Below the pieces are notes generated by a model. That model saw only the letters and a list, made by a program, of their open reading frames with translations, made no database searches and was not told the origin of the DNA. The position numbers and the translations under genes were made by a program. Positions 26,614 through 35,972 of a stretch of DNA of 64,000 bases are shown in pieces. This DNA is from Spirochaetae bacterium HGW-Spirochaetae-1. Its GTDB lineage: Bacteria; Spirochaetota; UBA4802; UBA5550. The first letter of the stretch is position 1. Each line of letters starts with the position of its first letter. Where the stretch lies: positions 379,864 through 443,863 of the forward strand of contig PGXY01000004.1 in assembly GCA_002839375.1 (NCBI GenBank), read 5' to 3'.

Positions 26614-27402
26614 TTAAATATCGAACTGATAGGTTACGGACAGGTTATAGTTGCCGACACCGGCAGCTCTCCATGAACCGGAGGCAGACTCATCCTCAAC
26701 CGAAGCCACGACGTCCATTCGATAGAGGAACATCACGAGAAGTCCCATATCCTCCAGGGCAACGCCGAGACCGGCTTCAAAACCGATACCGAAACTTTTA
26801 AAATCGAGTGAAGTATCGTGACCATTTATCTTTTTTATCGGTGCTGAATCAAGTATCAAACCGAACTGTAGTGCAAGGGCGGCGCTGCCGAAGGAGAAGG
26901 TGCTGAGGTCACGGATACCTGCACTCCAGCCGGTACCTACTTCATCATAATTGAATGATGACTCAATCTTTGCACCCCAATACCGGAAACCGCCATAGAG
27001 AAGGGTATATCCCATATCGCCGGGCTCACGCGCCAGTATGAGGCCCAGGGAGAGGTCCAGGACATTGTAATTGAACTTATCAATTCCCGAAGGATTGCCG
27101 TCTTTATCTTCAAGGTCTTGGGCGCCAGCATACTGCCAGGAACCCAGCAGTGCAAGATATTTCCAGGTTAACATGCCGCCGAGATGAACGCCCATACCGT
27201 TCCCTGAATAGAAGTCACTTGTTTCAGCATTATCCCCCACTCCAATACCGTATATGGCGGAGCCATAGCCGATACCGCCATTGGCATAGATTGCAATGTC
27301 GGTGCTGTTTGCTCCGCCGCCGCTATCGTCCATCATATCCTGGGCGCTGGCGGTGAAAACAAATCCTGTTGCGAAAATTAATGCCAGTAAAATCTTTTTC
27401 AT
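26614..27402 (-). CDS. Secreted protein, probable outer-membrane beta-barrel
   Basis: A 262-residue protein with a clear Sec signal (residues 1-20, ending ASA). The body is Gly- and aromatic-rich with alternating hydrophobic patterns (YLALLGSWQYAG, YTLLYGGFRYWGA, GIGFEAGLGVA). The end, NYNLSVTYQFDI, fits an outer-membrane barrel. GGAG lies before the ATG, and an intrinsic terminator follows the stop. No specific family was recognised. Confidence 0.78.
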   Translation of the reverse strand: MKKILLALIFATGFVFTASAQDMMDDSGGGANSTDIAIYANGGIGYGSAIYGIGVGDNAETSDFYSGNGMGVHLGGMLTWKYLALLGSWQYAGAQDLEDKDGNPSGIDKFNYNVLDLSLGLILAREPGDMGYTLLYGGFRYWGAKIESSFNYDEVGTGWSAGIRDLSTFSFGSAALALQFGLILDSAPIKKINGHDTSLDFKSFGIGFEAGLGVALEDMGLLVMFLYRMDVVASVEDESASGSWRAAGVGNYNLSVTYQFDI

Positions 27403-27653
27403 ATACTGCTCCTTATTCCATTAATTAAAACGCTATATTAATGTGATTTTATGGTAAAATAGCAAGAATAATTTTAAATATATGTATTTTTCAGGTGAAG
27501 TAGTCAGGGGTGTGTATATGTTAAACTTAAACAACCACGACAGGCTGAAATGACTCACAAGATGAATGCATCAATTCGTCACTGATATATGCCGATATAC
27601 ATTATAGTGTTGCTTTGTTGTACTATAAGTGCTCCTTTAACAGGTTGTGATAT

Positions 27654-29552
27654 ATGACGGCCATGAAGATCAGGAATATCATCGAAAAGAAGCGTATAAC
27701 AGATGCGAATCTATATGAGCTTATAAGGCCCGGCGACAGGATATTTTTCTCCAGCGGCCCCGTGACTCCCGTTACGACCCTGCGGGGTATAATGAATACC
27801 CTGCACGGCAACCTCAAGGATCTTGAATTCATTATGACGGCACCCATACAGGCGTTTTTCCAGGACCAGGACTGTAACCTGGGCAAATATCGACTGAAGA
27901 CATTTATCGTTGGAGAAAATATAGCAAAAAAATATGCTACAAGTTTCATTGATTTCATTCCTACAACTATCGCCGAGCTCCCTTATCTTTTTGTATCGGG
28001 AGCGGTGGAAACCGATGTGGCTATTGTCCAGGTGTCCACTCCCGACAGGGCGGGGAACGTATCGCTGGGCCCGGTTCATGATATAACGCGGCTTGTCGTT
28101 GACAACACTCCCCTGGTCATCGCTGAAATAAACCCCCATGTTCCCCGGACTCACGGTGAGACCTCCATTCCTTTGAATGCCTTTGATTATATTATCGAGC
28201 GTAATACTCCCCTTCTGTCAGATGCCGGCAGGGAAATGGACAAAACGGAGATGGAGATCGGGAGACATGTTTCCTATCTCATCGAGAACGGTGCAACGCT
28301 ATCAATGGGACTGGGAAGTGTATTTAATGCCATTGCAGCATCTTTAAGAGACAAACAGGATTTGTCTATTTGTTCCCATGTCGTATCTGATTGGATAATT
28401 GACCTTGTGGAATCCGATACCATGGCAAGGAATTGTGCATTTAATAGCCGGGGACCGGTAGCGACCACATCGTGCATCGGTTCAGAAAACCTCTTCCGAT
28501 TCATTGACAATAACCGGGCCGTGGCCGTTCTTCCGCTTATGAATTCCTATTATCAGAAGGAGCTGAGCAGGATAGCGCGGCTGACCAGCATTGTGGATGT
28601 GGAGAAAATTGATGTTTCGGGTGACACCGTTTCAATTGCGGGAAATGAATACAATCTGGACGGATTCGATAGTAAGCTCAATTTCTCCACGGCTGCGACG
28701 CACTCCCGTGACGGGAAATCCATTGTAGTTCTGCGATCCACCAATGAGCAGGGACAGAGCAATATCCTCATCACCCATTCCGACAGGCCTGAGAAGGTGA
28801 GGTCCATGCTGGGGAGCACACGGTACGTGGTCAGTGAATTCGGCATTGCTGCAGTTTTCGGGAAGACTATCAGGGAGCGGGCCATTGCCATGATCGACAT
28901 TGCTCATCCGAGGCATCGGGAATCCCTCATACTGGAGGCGAAACAGGCGGGAATCATGTACCCCGATCAGATATACTGTGTAGACCATGCCATGAATTAT
29001 CCCCGGGACCTGGAGGAAGTAAAAAAAATACGTCGCAGCGGGGAGATATTGTTCAGGCCCATCAAGGTCTCCGACGAGGAAATGATGCGGCGCATGTTTT
29101 ATAAAATTTCGGAAAACACCGTGTATATGCGATATCTCGCATCGGTAAGAACCATGCCACACAGCAGGATGCAGCCCTATGTCAATATTGACTACCGCAA
29201 TACACTCTCCCTTGTGGGTATTGTCCAGAAAAGAGGAATTGAACACATTATCGCCGAGTGCCGTTTTGCCTGGAGTGACGATGAAAAAACGCATGAAATA
29301 GCATTTATCGTTGATGAGGTATATCAGGGCATGGGCATCGGGAGTTACATGGTGGACCGGATCATCGGTATTGCCCGGGACAGGGGCATTTCAAAACTCA
29401 CGGCCTATGTCATGACGGAGAATGAAAAAATGTCCAGGGTTCTGGAACGGGCCGTGGTGCTGCCTGATCTTCGGCAAAATGAACATGAAAAGGAATATAC
29501 TTTTTCCCTCAATGACGGTCTTGCCATAAGGGATATGTATACGGTCATATGA
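27654..29552 (+). CDS. Acetyl-CoA hydrolase/transferase-like protein fused to a GNAT domain
   Basis: A 632-residue two-part protein. Residues 1 to about 450 follow the acetyl-CoA hydrolase/CoA-transferase fold (LIRPGDRIFFSSG, HGETSIPLNAFDYIIE, YVVSEFGIAAVFGKTIRERA). Residues about 465-632 are a GNAT acetyltransferase with the acetyl-CoA loop QGMGIG. Where active transferases have the catalytic Glu (SINSAIEVD-type segment), this protein seems to read SIVDVEKID, with Lys at the aligned position. The GGQ.DF loop is also not kept. The first domain may therefore be a CoA-metabolite sensor for the acetyltransferase rather than an enzyme. No operon partner. Confidence 0.88.
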   Translation: MTAMKIRNIIEKKRITDANLYELIRPGDRIFFSSGPVTPVTTLRGIMNTLHGNLKDLEFIMTAPIQAFFQDQDCNLGKYRLKTFIVGENIAKKYATSFIDFIPTTIAELPYLFVSGAVETDVAIVQVSTPDRAGNVSLGPVHDITRLVVDNTPLVIAEINPHVPRTHGETSIPLNAFDYIIERNTPLLSDAGREMDKTEMEIGRHVSYLIENGATLSMGLGSVFNAIAASLRDKQDLSICSHVVSDWIIDLVESDTMARNCAFNSRGPVATTSCIGSENLFRFIDNNRAVAVLPLMNSYYQKELSRIARLTSIVDVEKIDVSGDTVSIAGNEYNLDGFDSKLNFSTAATHSRDGKSIVVLRSTNEQGQSNILITHSDRPEKVRSMLGSTRYVVSEFGIAAVFGKTIRERAIAMIDIAHPRHRESLILEAKQAGIMYPDQIYCVDHAMNYPRDLEEVKKIRRSGEILFRPIKVSDEEMMRRMFYKISENTVYMRYLASVRTMPHSRMQPYVNIDYRNTLSLVGIVQKRGIEHIIAECRFAWSDDEKTHEIAFIVDEVYQGMGIGSYMVDRIIGIARDRGISKLTAYVMTENEKMSRVLERAVVLPDLRQNEHEKEYTFSLNDGLAIRDMYTVI

Positions 29553-29574
29553 GAGCCCCGGCATCGAGGGTTCT

Positions 29575-30033
29575 TTACAATCGAAAAGAATGGCAGGCAG
29601 CCACGGCCAGGGCGTCGGCGGCATCATCGGGCCGGGGGATGTCCTCCAGCTTGAAGAGCTTCTTAATCATGGACTGCATTTGTTCTTTTGAAGCCCGACC
29701 ATAACCCGTTATGGCCTGCTTGACCTGGGAGGGCGTGTATTCGCAGTAGTCAAGTCCCGCCTGTTTCAGGGTGAGGATGATGACGCCTATGGTTTTGGCC
29801 ACATCCAGGGCCGTGGTGGTATTCCTGGAGAAGAAGAGTTTTTCCATTGCCACGTGCTGCGGGTGATAGGTTTCGATGAGCTGCTTAAGCCCGGTGTGGA
29901 TATCCAGGAGCCTGTCGTCCAGGGGCATTCCCTTTTCCGTGGTGATGGTGCCGTACTGCACCATCACGAAGTCCTTCTCAATAATGGACCACCCGAGGAT
30001 TCCGTAGCCCGGATCAATGCCCAGTATGCGCAC
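29575..30033 (-). CDS. ruvC: Holliday junction resolvase RuvC
   Basis: A 152-residue endonuclease that cuts four-way junctions in recombination. The catalytic acidic residues are visible: Asp7 in GIDPGYG, Glu in AMEKLFF (about 65), and the C-terminal pair in PDDAADALAVA. The start is GTG (30033), two bases after the yebC stop. The yebC-ruvC order is common in bacteria. ruvA and ruvB are not in the window. Confidence 0.96.
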   Translation of the reverse strand: MRILGIDPGYGILGWSIIEKDFVMVQYGTITTEKGMPLDDRLLDIHTGLKQLIETYHPQHVAMEKLFFSRNTTTALDVAKTIGVIILTLKQAGLDYCEYTPSQVKQAITGYGRASKEQMQSMIKKLFKLEDIPRPDDAADALAVAACHSFRL

Positions 30034-30035
30034 GG

Positions 30036-30785
30036 TTATTCGCTCAATTTCGCCATTATGTCATCGGGGATGTCATAGTTGGAGTAGACGTTCTGAGCAT
30101 CGTCCTGATCTTCGAGCTGTTCCATGATGCGGAGGCACTGGCCTGCCTTTTTCTCGTCAAGCAGGGTGGTTGTTTTGGGTATAAAGGTTATCTCGTTTAC
30201 CGACACCTTGATATTTTTCTCCTGGAGGAATTCTGAAACGGTGTTGAATCCTTCAGGCGTCGTGATGACGGTGATGGCGCCGTCTTCGGTCTTGATGTCC
30301 TCAACGTCAAAATCCAGAAGCATCTCAATGACATCATCCTCGGTGGTCTGCCCCTCGTCTATGACTATCATTCCCTTTCGGTCAAAAAGATAACTCACGG
30401 AACCGTTTTCTCCCAGGTTCCCGCCGTTTTTTGAAAAGATGGTGCGGATTTCAGGTGTGGTCCTGTTTTTATTGTCCGTGAGGCAGTCAACCATGATTGC
30501 CACGCCGCCGGGCCCGTATCCTTCATATCTCACTTCTTCATAGATGACACCCTCCAGCGATCCCGTTCCCTTTTTGATAGCCCTGTCAATGTTGTCATTG
30601 GGCATGTTTACCGCCTTGGCCTTGTTGACGGCGGTTCTGAGACGCGGGTTGGCATTCAGATCGTCGCCGCCGTTTTTTGCCGCAACGGTTATTTCCCTGA
30701 TTATTTTTGTGAACATGGCGCCTCTTTTGGCGTCGATGGCTCCTTTTTTGCGTTTAATGGTAGCCCATTTTGAATGACCGGACAT
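30036..30785 (-). CDS. yebC: YebC/PmpR family protein
   Basis: A 249-residue member of the widely conserved YebC family. Its members act as transcription factors or ribosome-associated factors relieving stalling. It starts MSGHSKWATIKRKK as usual and continues with the family segments NPRLRTAVNKAKAVNMPNDN, YEGYGPGGVA, DNKNRT and NLGENGSVSYLF. An AGGGAGGA ribosome site lies just upstream. It is transcribed ahead of ruvC with a two-base gap. Confidence 0.96.
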   Translation of the reverse strand: MSGHSKWATIKRKKGAIDAKRGAMFTKIIREITVAAKNGGDDLNANPRLRTAVNKAKAVNMPNDNIDRAIKKGTGSLEGVIYEEVRYEGYGPGGVAIMVDCLTDNKNRTTPEIRTIFSKNGGNLGENGSVSYLFDRKGMIVIDEGQTTEDDVIEMLLDFDVEDIKTEDGAITVITTPEGFNTVSEFLQEKNIKVSVNEITFIPKTTTLLDEKKAGQCLRIMEQLEDQDDAQNVYSNYDIPDDIMAKLSE

Positions 30786-30863
30786 ATCGGTATCCTCCCT
30801 GTTGTTTATAGTAGAATTGTCAGATTTTTCGAAATTTAGAATTCTTAAGGTTCCTGCAACAGT

Positions 30864-32159
30864 TTAATAACCCCGTTTTATTTTCAACTGTAATTTTATG
30901 ATTCTGTCCCGGGCTTCATTGGCATTATAGTCGAAGGAAATGGTCTCACGGTACCAGTTTATGGCTTCATCATATTTTTCCAGTTTATCCAGGGACCGGG
31001 CCAGGTTCCAGCGGATAGCACCGCCGTTGAGCACGGCATAATCGTGTTTCTGCCTGTTAAGATCAAGGGAGAGTTTGCCCTTCTCACCCTGGAGATATTC
31101 GAATTCTTCGAACTGCTCGTAATCCTGGTTTTTCAGCAGTCCTGTTTTGATGGCCGATATTTTTTTATCCAGTTCACCTATGCGGGTTTCCGTTTCATTT
31201 ATTTTTTTCAGAACCTGTTCCTGGTACCCAATGGTCTCCCGGTAGTTTGCAGCTGCCTTCTCATATTTCAGGTTATGGAGAAACATGTCCCCTCGGTACT
31301 CATGGGCCTTGGACCTTCGGAATATTTCCGTCTGCGGAAGGAGTTCCAGGGAGCGTTCAAAGGATTTCTGGGCAAGGGCGAAATTGCCGGTCCTTTTAAA
31401 AGCGATATATCCCAGGGCGAAATGGATGGGGCCGTCATCAGGTTTGTTCTCCAGGTAGCGGATATAGTATTTCTCAGTGTTGAGGTACTGGCCCAGATCC
31501 TCATGAAGGTTCCCGGCCATGAGCAGGAGACGGGGTTCAATGGTTTCACCGCTCTGATCAATATATCGTTCAAGATGAAAGAGGGCCTTTTTTTTCTCAC
31601 TGGTCCGGGCAAGGTCCAGGCCCAGCTCAAGGCTGTATCGGTACTGCGCGGTATTGAGTGTATAGGCCGTTTCAAGGGAATCGACATAGGCCTGGAACAG
31701 TCCCTCCTTTTTAAAGGCCTGTGAAAGGTCGTAGTAGATGGCATCATCTTTTCCGTATTCGATCTTTTTATAACGCAGGGCCATGATGAACTGGTTGATG
31801 GCCCTGATATACTCCTTTGTCCCGGCGTAGCATCGGCCGGCATAGAGGTGAAGTGTATACAGCTCGCTGTTTTCTTCTATGAAAAATCCCCGGGCCTTTC
31901 TGTCCCTGAAGACCGCCTTCAGGTCTATATCCTGTTCAGTATTTTTCAGGGAGATGAATTCCGTGGGAACACGCTTGTCCTCAACCCTGGTGCTGTATAT
32001 TTCATCAAGATTCTTCAGGATGATGGGGAGCGCTTCCCGGAACTGCCCCCGGTCATGAAGCTGCCGGTATGAGGCATCCCCTTTCGTTTCCTGGGAATGG
32101 AGATTTATGACAGACATTAGTATCAATATGACTGGAATGATATGGGCTATTGTTTTCAT
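30864..32159 (-). CDS. Secreted TPR protein
   Basis: A 431-residue protein with an N-terminal signal (about residues 1-22, ending LHS). The rest is TPR-like helical repeats: LYAGRCYAGTKEYIRAINQF, GPIHFALGYIAFKRTGNFAL and RWNLARSLDKLEKYDEAINW. A coiled-coil stretch (residues about 300-345) interrupts the repeats. It is probably periplasmic and acts as a scaffold. It diverges from the large SpeE-like/TPR membrane protein at 32378. Confidence 0.82.
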   Translation of the reverse strand: MKTIAHIIPVILILMSVINLHSQETKGDASYRQLHDRGQFREALPIILKNLDEIYSTRVEDKRVPTEFISLKNTEQDIDLKAVFRDRKARGFFIEENSELYTLHLYAGRCYAGTKEYIRAINQFIMALRYKKIEYGKDDAIYYDLSQAFKKEGLFQAYVDSLETAYTLNTAQYRYSLELGLDLARTSEKKKALFHLERYIDQSGETIEPRLLLMAGNLHEDLGQYLNTEKYYIRYLENKPDDGPIHFALGYIAFKRTGNFALAQKSFERSLELLPQTEIFRRSKAHEYRGDMFLHNLKYEKAAANYRETIGYQEQVLKKINETETRIGELDKKISAIKTGLLKNQDYEQFEEFEYLQGEKGKLSLDLNRQKHDYAVLNGGAIRWNLARSLDKLEKYDEAINWYRETISFDYNANEARDRIIKLQLKIKRGY

Positions 32160-32377
32160 GATAGTATGGTCCGGTTTCTTTATCGGTATATTAGCCGGGA
32201 CACATTACAGGCATTCCGGGAAATCTCCTGATGTACGACGGTGCAGGCAATACTCTAAAATAAGAATAATATCCTTTTGCCGCAAAGAAAAGTAGTTGTA
32301 ATTATTTATTGTTTTTTCTCTTATAATTTAAGTATGCATTAACGTTCCTTAAAAAAACCGCTACTGGAGCTTATCGA

Positions 32378-35300
32378 ATGTCCAGATTGAAAGAATTCAG
32401 CTATTCAGATGTAAACCAGCGAAGACTAATATATGCCAGTTCTCTTTTGAGTTCTGTGTCCATCGCGTTCATTCTTACTGATTATATATATTCGTTGAAA
32501 TATTATTTTTATTATTTCCCCGTATCGCGCCTTGTCTTTTTTATCGCACTCTGTGCCCTTTTTCTGGGGAACCTGGCAGGCAAGCTTCTCTTCTCCCGCA
32601 TGGAAAAAGGGAGGGTGCTGATAATTATTGTCGACGTGCTTTTCATTTTTGCAGCCGTCCCTTATCTGCTCCGCTTCTATCTGCTGCCGGGAATTGATGA
32701 ACCTATCGTGTATGTCTTTTCCCTGTGGATGTACGCTATTCCTCTTTATATCTTCATACTTCTTTTTCTGGTGGGCATTAAAATTAATTATTTCCTGAAA
32801 GTTTCCTGCGGTGATTTCATTGATGAAAAGCAGGGGCTGGTTATGCTGCTCAGTCTTATGCTCCTGGGTTTTTTTCTTGGCCTTGGAATTTCTTCCGCAC
32901 GATTTTTACTTGCGGCATATATTCCCTGGTCCGTGATGAACGCGGCTGTAGTAGTCTTTCCCGTGTTAATGATCCCCCTGACGGTTATTTTGCGGCTGTC
33001 CTATAATCCTTCTCCCATGTTTGCCCGTCATTTTGAGGAGGAGACGGAAAGCAGGGAAGAGGAAATCGCCCACCGGGATGATCTATTTTTTACCTATCTG
33101 AACTTTTCCTATATTTTCATGTATGTTTATCTGGGGTATGTCAGTTTCATAAAATTTTACGGGGATATCTATTATATAAAATTTATATTTATGGGCGTAA
33201 TACTGTTTTCGTTCCTGGCGGGATTTCTTCTGAGCAGGTTTTTCAGACTAACCTCGTGGCACATCTATGCCGAGATGCTTTTCCCTGTTTTTTTCCTTTC
33301 ATATGTTTTCGTGCTGTATCGGCTGGGCAGCCTGCTTCCTTTTTACTATGGCATGTGTCTTTTCATAGCACCGGCGATTTTTTTCAGTTTTGTTATCCTG
33401 CAGAATATCAATACGCTCATGGCTAATTTTGACCACAAGAGGCGTTTCAGGATTATTGATTTTTCCCTGCTTATACTGCCTGTTCCTCTACTTGCGGTCA
33501 TGGCTCTCACCGAATTCACCTACCGCTGGTATTTCATACTGATTTACGTACTCACCTTTTTGAATATTATCATTCCCGGCCTTTACCTGGTGAACCGGCA
33601 GATGAAGAATTACAAAAAGGCCGTATATTTTATTTTCGCACTTCTGTTTATTCCCGTTATAATCGTCATGCATGTTTATTTTAAGATACCTCTGAACAGC
33701 GATATTTACGTGAGCAGGATGCATAACTTCAGAGAGATCAAGAGCACCAACATCAACGCCCTGTATATAAAAACCGAGGCCATGGTGACCATGAACGGCT
33801 TTCCTGTATTTAAAATGGAGGACAGTATCATCCGCAATATGAAACGTGCCTTCATCGCCATTGCCATGCACCACGAGGATATGCAGAAGCGCATCCTCAT
33901 CATCGACGGCAACCAGAAATTTTTCAGGAATCCCATTTTCGCTTATTTCAAGAATGCACTCTGCGTGGACCCCCTTTCGGAGGAGAATGTGGATCACAAC
34001 CGGCTTCCCATCGCCGGGGAGCAGCTCTATATCCCCGATGAGCAGGATATTATGATCTACCTTTACAGGGAAAAAAGAAAGTTCAGAACTATTGTTGATA
34101 ACCCGAACCTTCTTGATCAGACCATGAATGAATTCCGCTTTTCCCGTGTTTATTACGCCATGCTGAAGGAACGCCTTGAGGAAGGCGGGATGTTTGTCCA
34201 GACCTTCCATACGGACCTGAGTGACCCGGCGCTGGTAAATCTGGCCGTGAAAAACATGGACGATCTCTATAAAAATCATATCGTGTATCTTTTTTCTGAT
34301 ATACTGGTTGTCCTTTCATCGGACAACGATTTCCGTTTTTCTGAAAACAACAGAAATATGATTCTGGACTTCATGCATAACAAGAAGGAGCCGAAGAACC
34401 TGTTTTTCGATGAGACTCAGCTATATTCACACCTGCTCTTCACCGACCTGGGGGACCTTGCCAGGTTCCTTCCGGAAGACCAGGGGAAGACCATTAGGCG
34501 ATTCAGACCAGTAACGGGAAAGGCTTTTGCCGACCGTGAGATTTATGATCTCATGGGTTCCAGGAATGATGCCATCACCGGGCTTGTGAGCCATGACCAG
34601 AAAGACTTCTATTTCGGCCTTTTCCTCAGGAATGCCCTGGCGCGCAATGCCGATATATTGAGCAAGCTGAAAAAAACAGAACTCGCCGAAGCGGAAAAAC
34701 GTTACGAGGATGAAACGACTTTTCTCTTTGACCTGAAGCGTTACACGGAATACATGACGGAACTGCGCAGTTATCTCAATGTTATTCTTTCCTACAAGGA
34801 GGAATATTATTTCAACGCGGCTTTGCGTCTGGAGAAGGACAGGAACTGGGAGGGAGCAAAAACCCTTTACCGCGCCATTCTTATAATCAACAAGGACAAT
34901 TTCGAGGCCAATTACCGGCTGGGGCTTCTCTGCCTCACACTGCAGGATCTGGATAATTCTTTCATCTATCTCCAGAACGCCATGAAATTGAGAAAGGACC
35001 ACCCCAAGGTTCTCTATCTCATGGGTGTTCTCTACTTCTCCATGGGGAGGATACAGGATGCAATTCAATATCTGAACCAGTCCCTTCAGCAGCGGGAGAA
35101 AAATTCATCCATCTTCCTGTACCTGGGCCTTTCCTATGAAAAACTGGGAAACCTGGCCGAGGCCAGGGTCAATTATGAGAAGGCGCTGCTTGAAGATCCC
35201 AATGACGTGACGATCCAGGCCCGGATAGACGGTATAAACAAAAAGAACGAGGATGAAAAGAATAAATGGAAAGTTGAGTCGCCTAAAAATGCCATGGAGG

Positions 35301-35392
35301 ACGAGAAGGACGAGGAAATGCCCCTTCCTATTAATAAATCGGCCTACGAAATCAGGCTCGGCGACGAAGAAGAAAAAACGGATCAGAAGTAG
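32378..35392 (+). CDS. Polytopic membrane protein with spermidine-synthase-like domain and TPRs
   Basis: A 1004-residue protein in three parts. Residues 1 to about 430 hold some twelve hydrophobic segments. Residues about 470-660 resemble the spermidine-synthase/methyltransferase fold (RILIIDGNQKFFRNP, then FRTIVDNPN, FRFSRVYYAMLKERLEEGG and VYLFSDILVVLSSD). The usual GGGDG glycine loop is replaced by DGNQKFF, so catalysis is doubtful. Residues about 795-960 are TPRs, followed by a charged tail. A four-helix membrane protein follows after 13 bases. The protein may organise a membrane complex; its function is unknown. Confidence 0.82.
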   Translation: MSRLKEFSYSDVNQRRLIYASSLLSSVSIAFILTDYIYSLKYYFYYFPVSRLVFFIALCALFLGNLAGKLLFSRMEKGRVLIIIVDVLFIFAAVPYLLRFYLLPGIDEPIVYVFSLWMYAIPLYIFILLFLVGIKINYFLKVSCGDFIDEKQGLVMLLSLMLLGFFLGLGISSARFLLAAYIPWSVMNAAVVVFPVLMIPLTVILRLSYNPSPMFARHFEEETESREEEIAHRDDLFFTYLNFSYIFMYVYLGYVSFIKFYGDIYYIKFIFMGVILFSFLAGFLLSRFFRLTSWHIYAEMLFPVFFLSYVFVLYRLGSLLPFYYGMCLFIAPAIFFSFVILQNINTLMANFDHKRRFRIIDFSLLILPVPLLAVMALTEFTYRWYFILIYVLTFLNIIIPGLYLVNRQMKNYKKAVYFIFALLFIPVIIVMHVYFKIPLNSDIYVSRMHNFREIKSTNINALYIKTEAMVTMNGFPVFKMEDSIIRNMKRAFIAIAMHHEDMQKRILIIDGNQKFFRNPIFAYFKNALCVDPLSEENVDHNRLPIAGEQLYIPDEQDIMIYLYREKRKFRTIVDNPNLLDQTMNEFRFSRVYYAMLKERLEEGGMFVQTFHTDLSDPALVNLAVKNMDDLYKNHIVYLFSDILVVLSSDNDFRFSENNRNMILDFMHNKKEPKNLFFDETQLYSHLLFTDLGDLARFLPEDQGKTIRRFRPVTGKAFADREIYDLMGSRNDAITGLVSHDQKDFYFGLFLRNALARNADILSKLKKTELAEAEKRYEDETTFLFDLKRYTEYMTELRSYLNVILSYKEEYYFNAALRLEKDRNWEGAKTLYRAILIINKDNFEANYRLGLLCLTLQDLDNSFIYLQNAMKLRKDHPKVLYLMGVLYFSMGRIQDAIQYLNQSLQQREKNSSIFLYLGLSYEKLGNLAEARVNYEKALLEDPNDVTIQARIDGINKKNEDEKNKWKVESPKNAMEDEKDEEMPLPINKSAYEIRLGDEEEKTDQK

Positions 35393-35405
35393 AACGCAGG
35401 AGATA

Positions 35406-35972
35406 ATGACCGGCATGCTGTCAAAACTAACCGATGCCCTGGCCCAGAAAAAGGTGGTTATCTTTTCCCTTGTGGTGACGGCTGTTCTCATTTTAATCAT
35501 CAACCGTATTGATTCACGGCTGTCGGGGTCCGGTGGTCTTGAGATTCTTTTTCTCCAGATAGCCTTTACCAGCAAAGATTTCGATACGGTCCTGGCATCG
35601 TGGGGAACCGGCGGCATTGACTATTATGTCCAGACCATCTGGATCGATTATTTATATGCCCTTTCTGCGGCATTTCTCCTGTCATCGGCTACGGCCTATT
35701 TCAGGGTCCAGACAAGACTGCTTGGCGGTGAAGCTGTCAGGAAACGTGACGGCTTGATTTACATTCTGCCTCTGGTGTATGTTATGCTGGAAATGGCTGA
35801 AAACAGCCTCCATATTTTCATAATTGTGACAAAAATATTAAGAGAACCGGCGGTACTCGTTTCCTCCCTTGTTTCAATCCTGAAGTATATCTTTCTGCTG
35901 CTGGGCATTGGTGTGATGATGCGGCATTATTACAAATTCCGCGAAATGATCAAATCTCAAGGCCGCCAATAA
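35406..35972 (+). CDS. Small membrane protein, unknown function
   Basis: A 188-residue protein with about four transmembrane segments (VVIFSLVVTAVLILIINRI, YLYALSAAFLLSSATAYF, IYILPLVYVMLEMAEN, ILKYIFLLLGIGVMM). ATG 35406 has AGGAG three bases upstream, while the open frame further upstream lies inside the preceding gene in another frame. It sits 13 bases behind the large SpeE-like/TPR gene, so a joint role is likely. Its end overlaps the convergent pseudouridine synthase by 23 bases. No family recognised. Confidence 0.82.
   Translation: MTGMLSKLTDALAQKKVVIFSLVVTAVLILIINRIDSRLSGSGGLEILFLQIAFTSKDFDTVLASWGTGGIDYYVQTIWIDYLYALSAAFLLSSATAYFRVQTRLLGGEAVRKRDGLIYILPLVYVMLEMAENSLHIFIIVTKILREPAVLVSSLVSILKYIFLLLGIGVMMRHYYKFREMIKSQGRQ

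Noticed and set aside
32107-32295. Plus-strand 62-residue frame with a hydrophobic segment
   Set aside because: It overlaps the 5' end of the well-supported minus-strand TPR gene and its signal peptide region; the hydrophobicity is a shadow of that signal, and no ribosome site is present.
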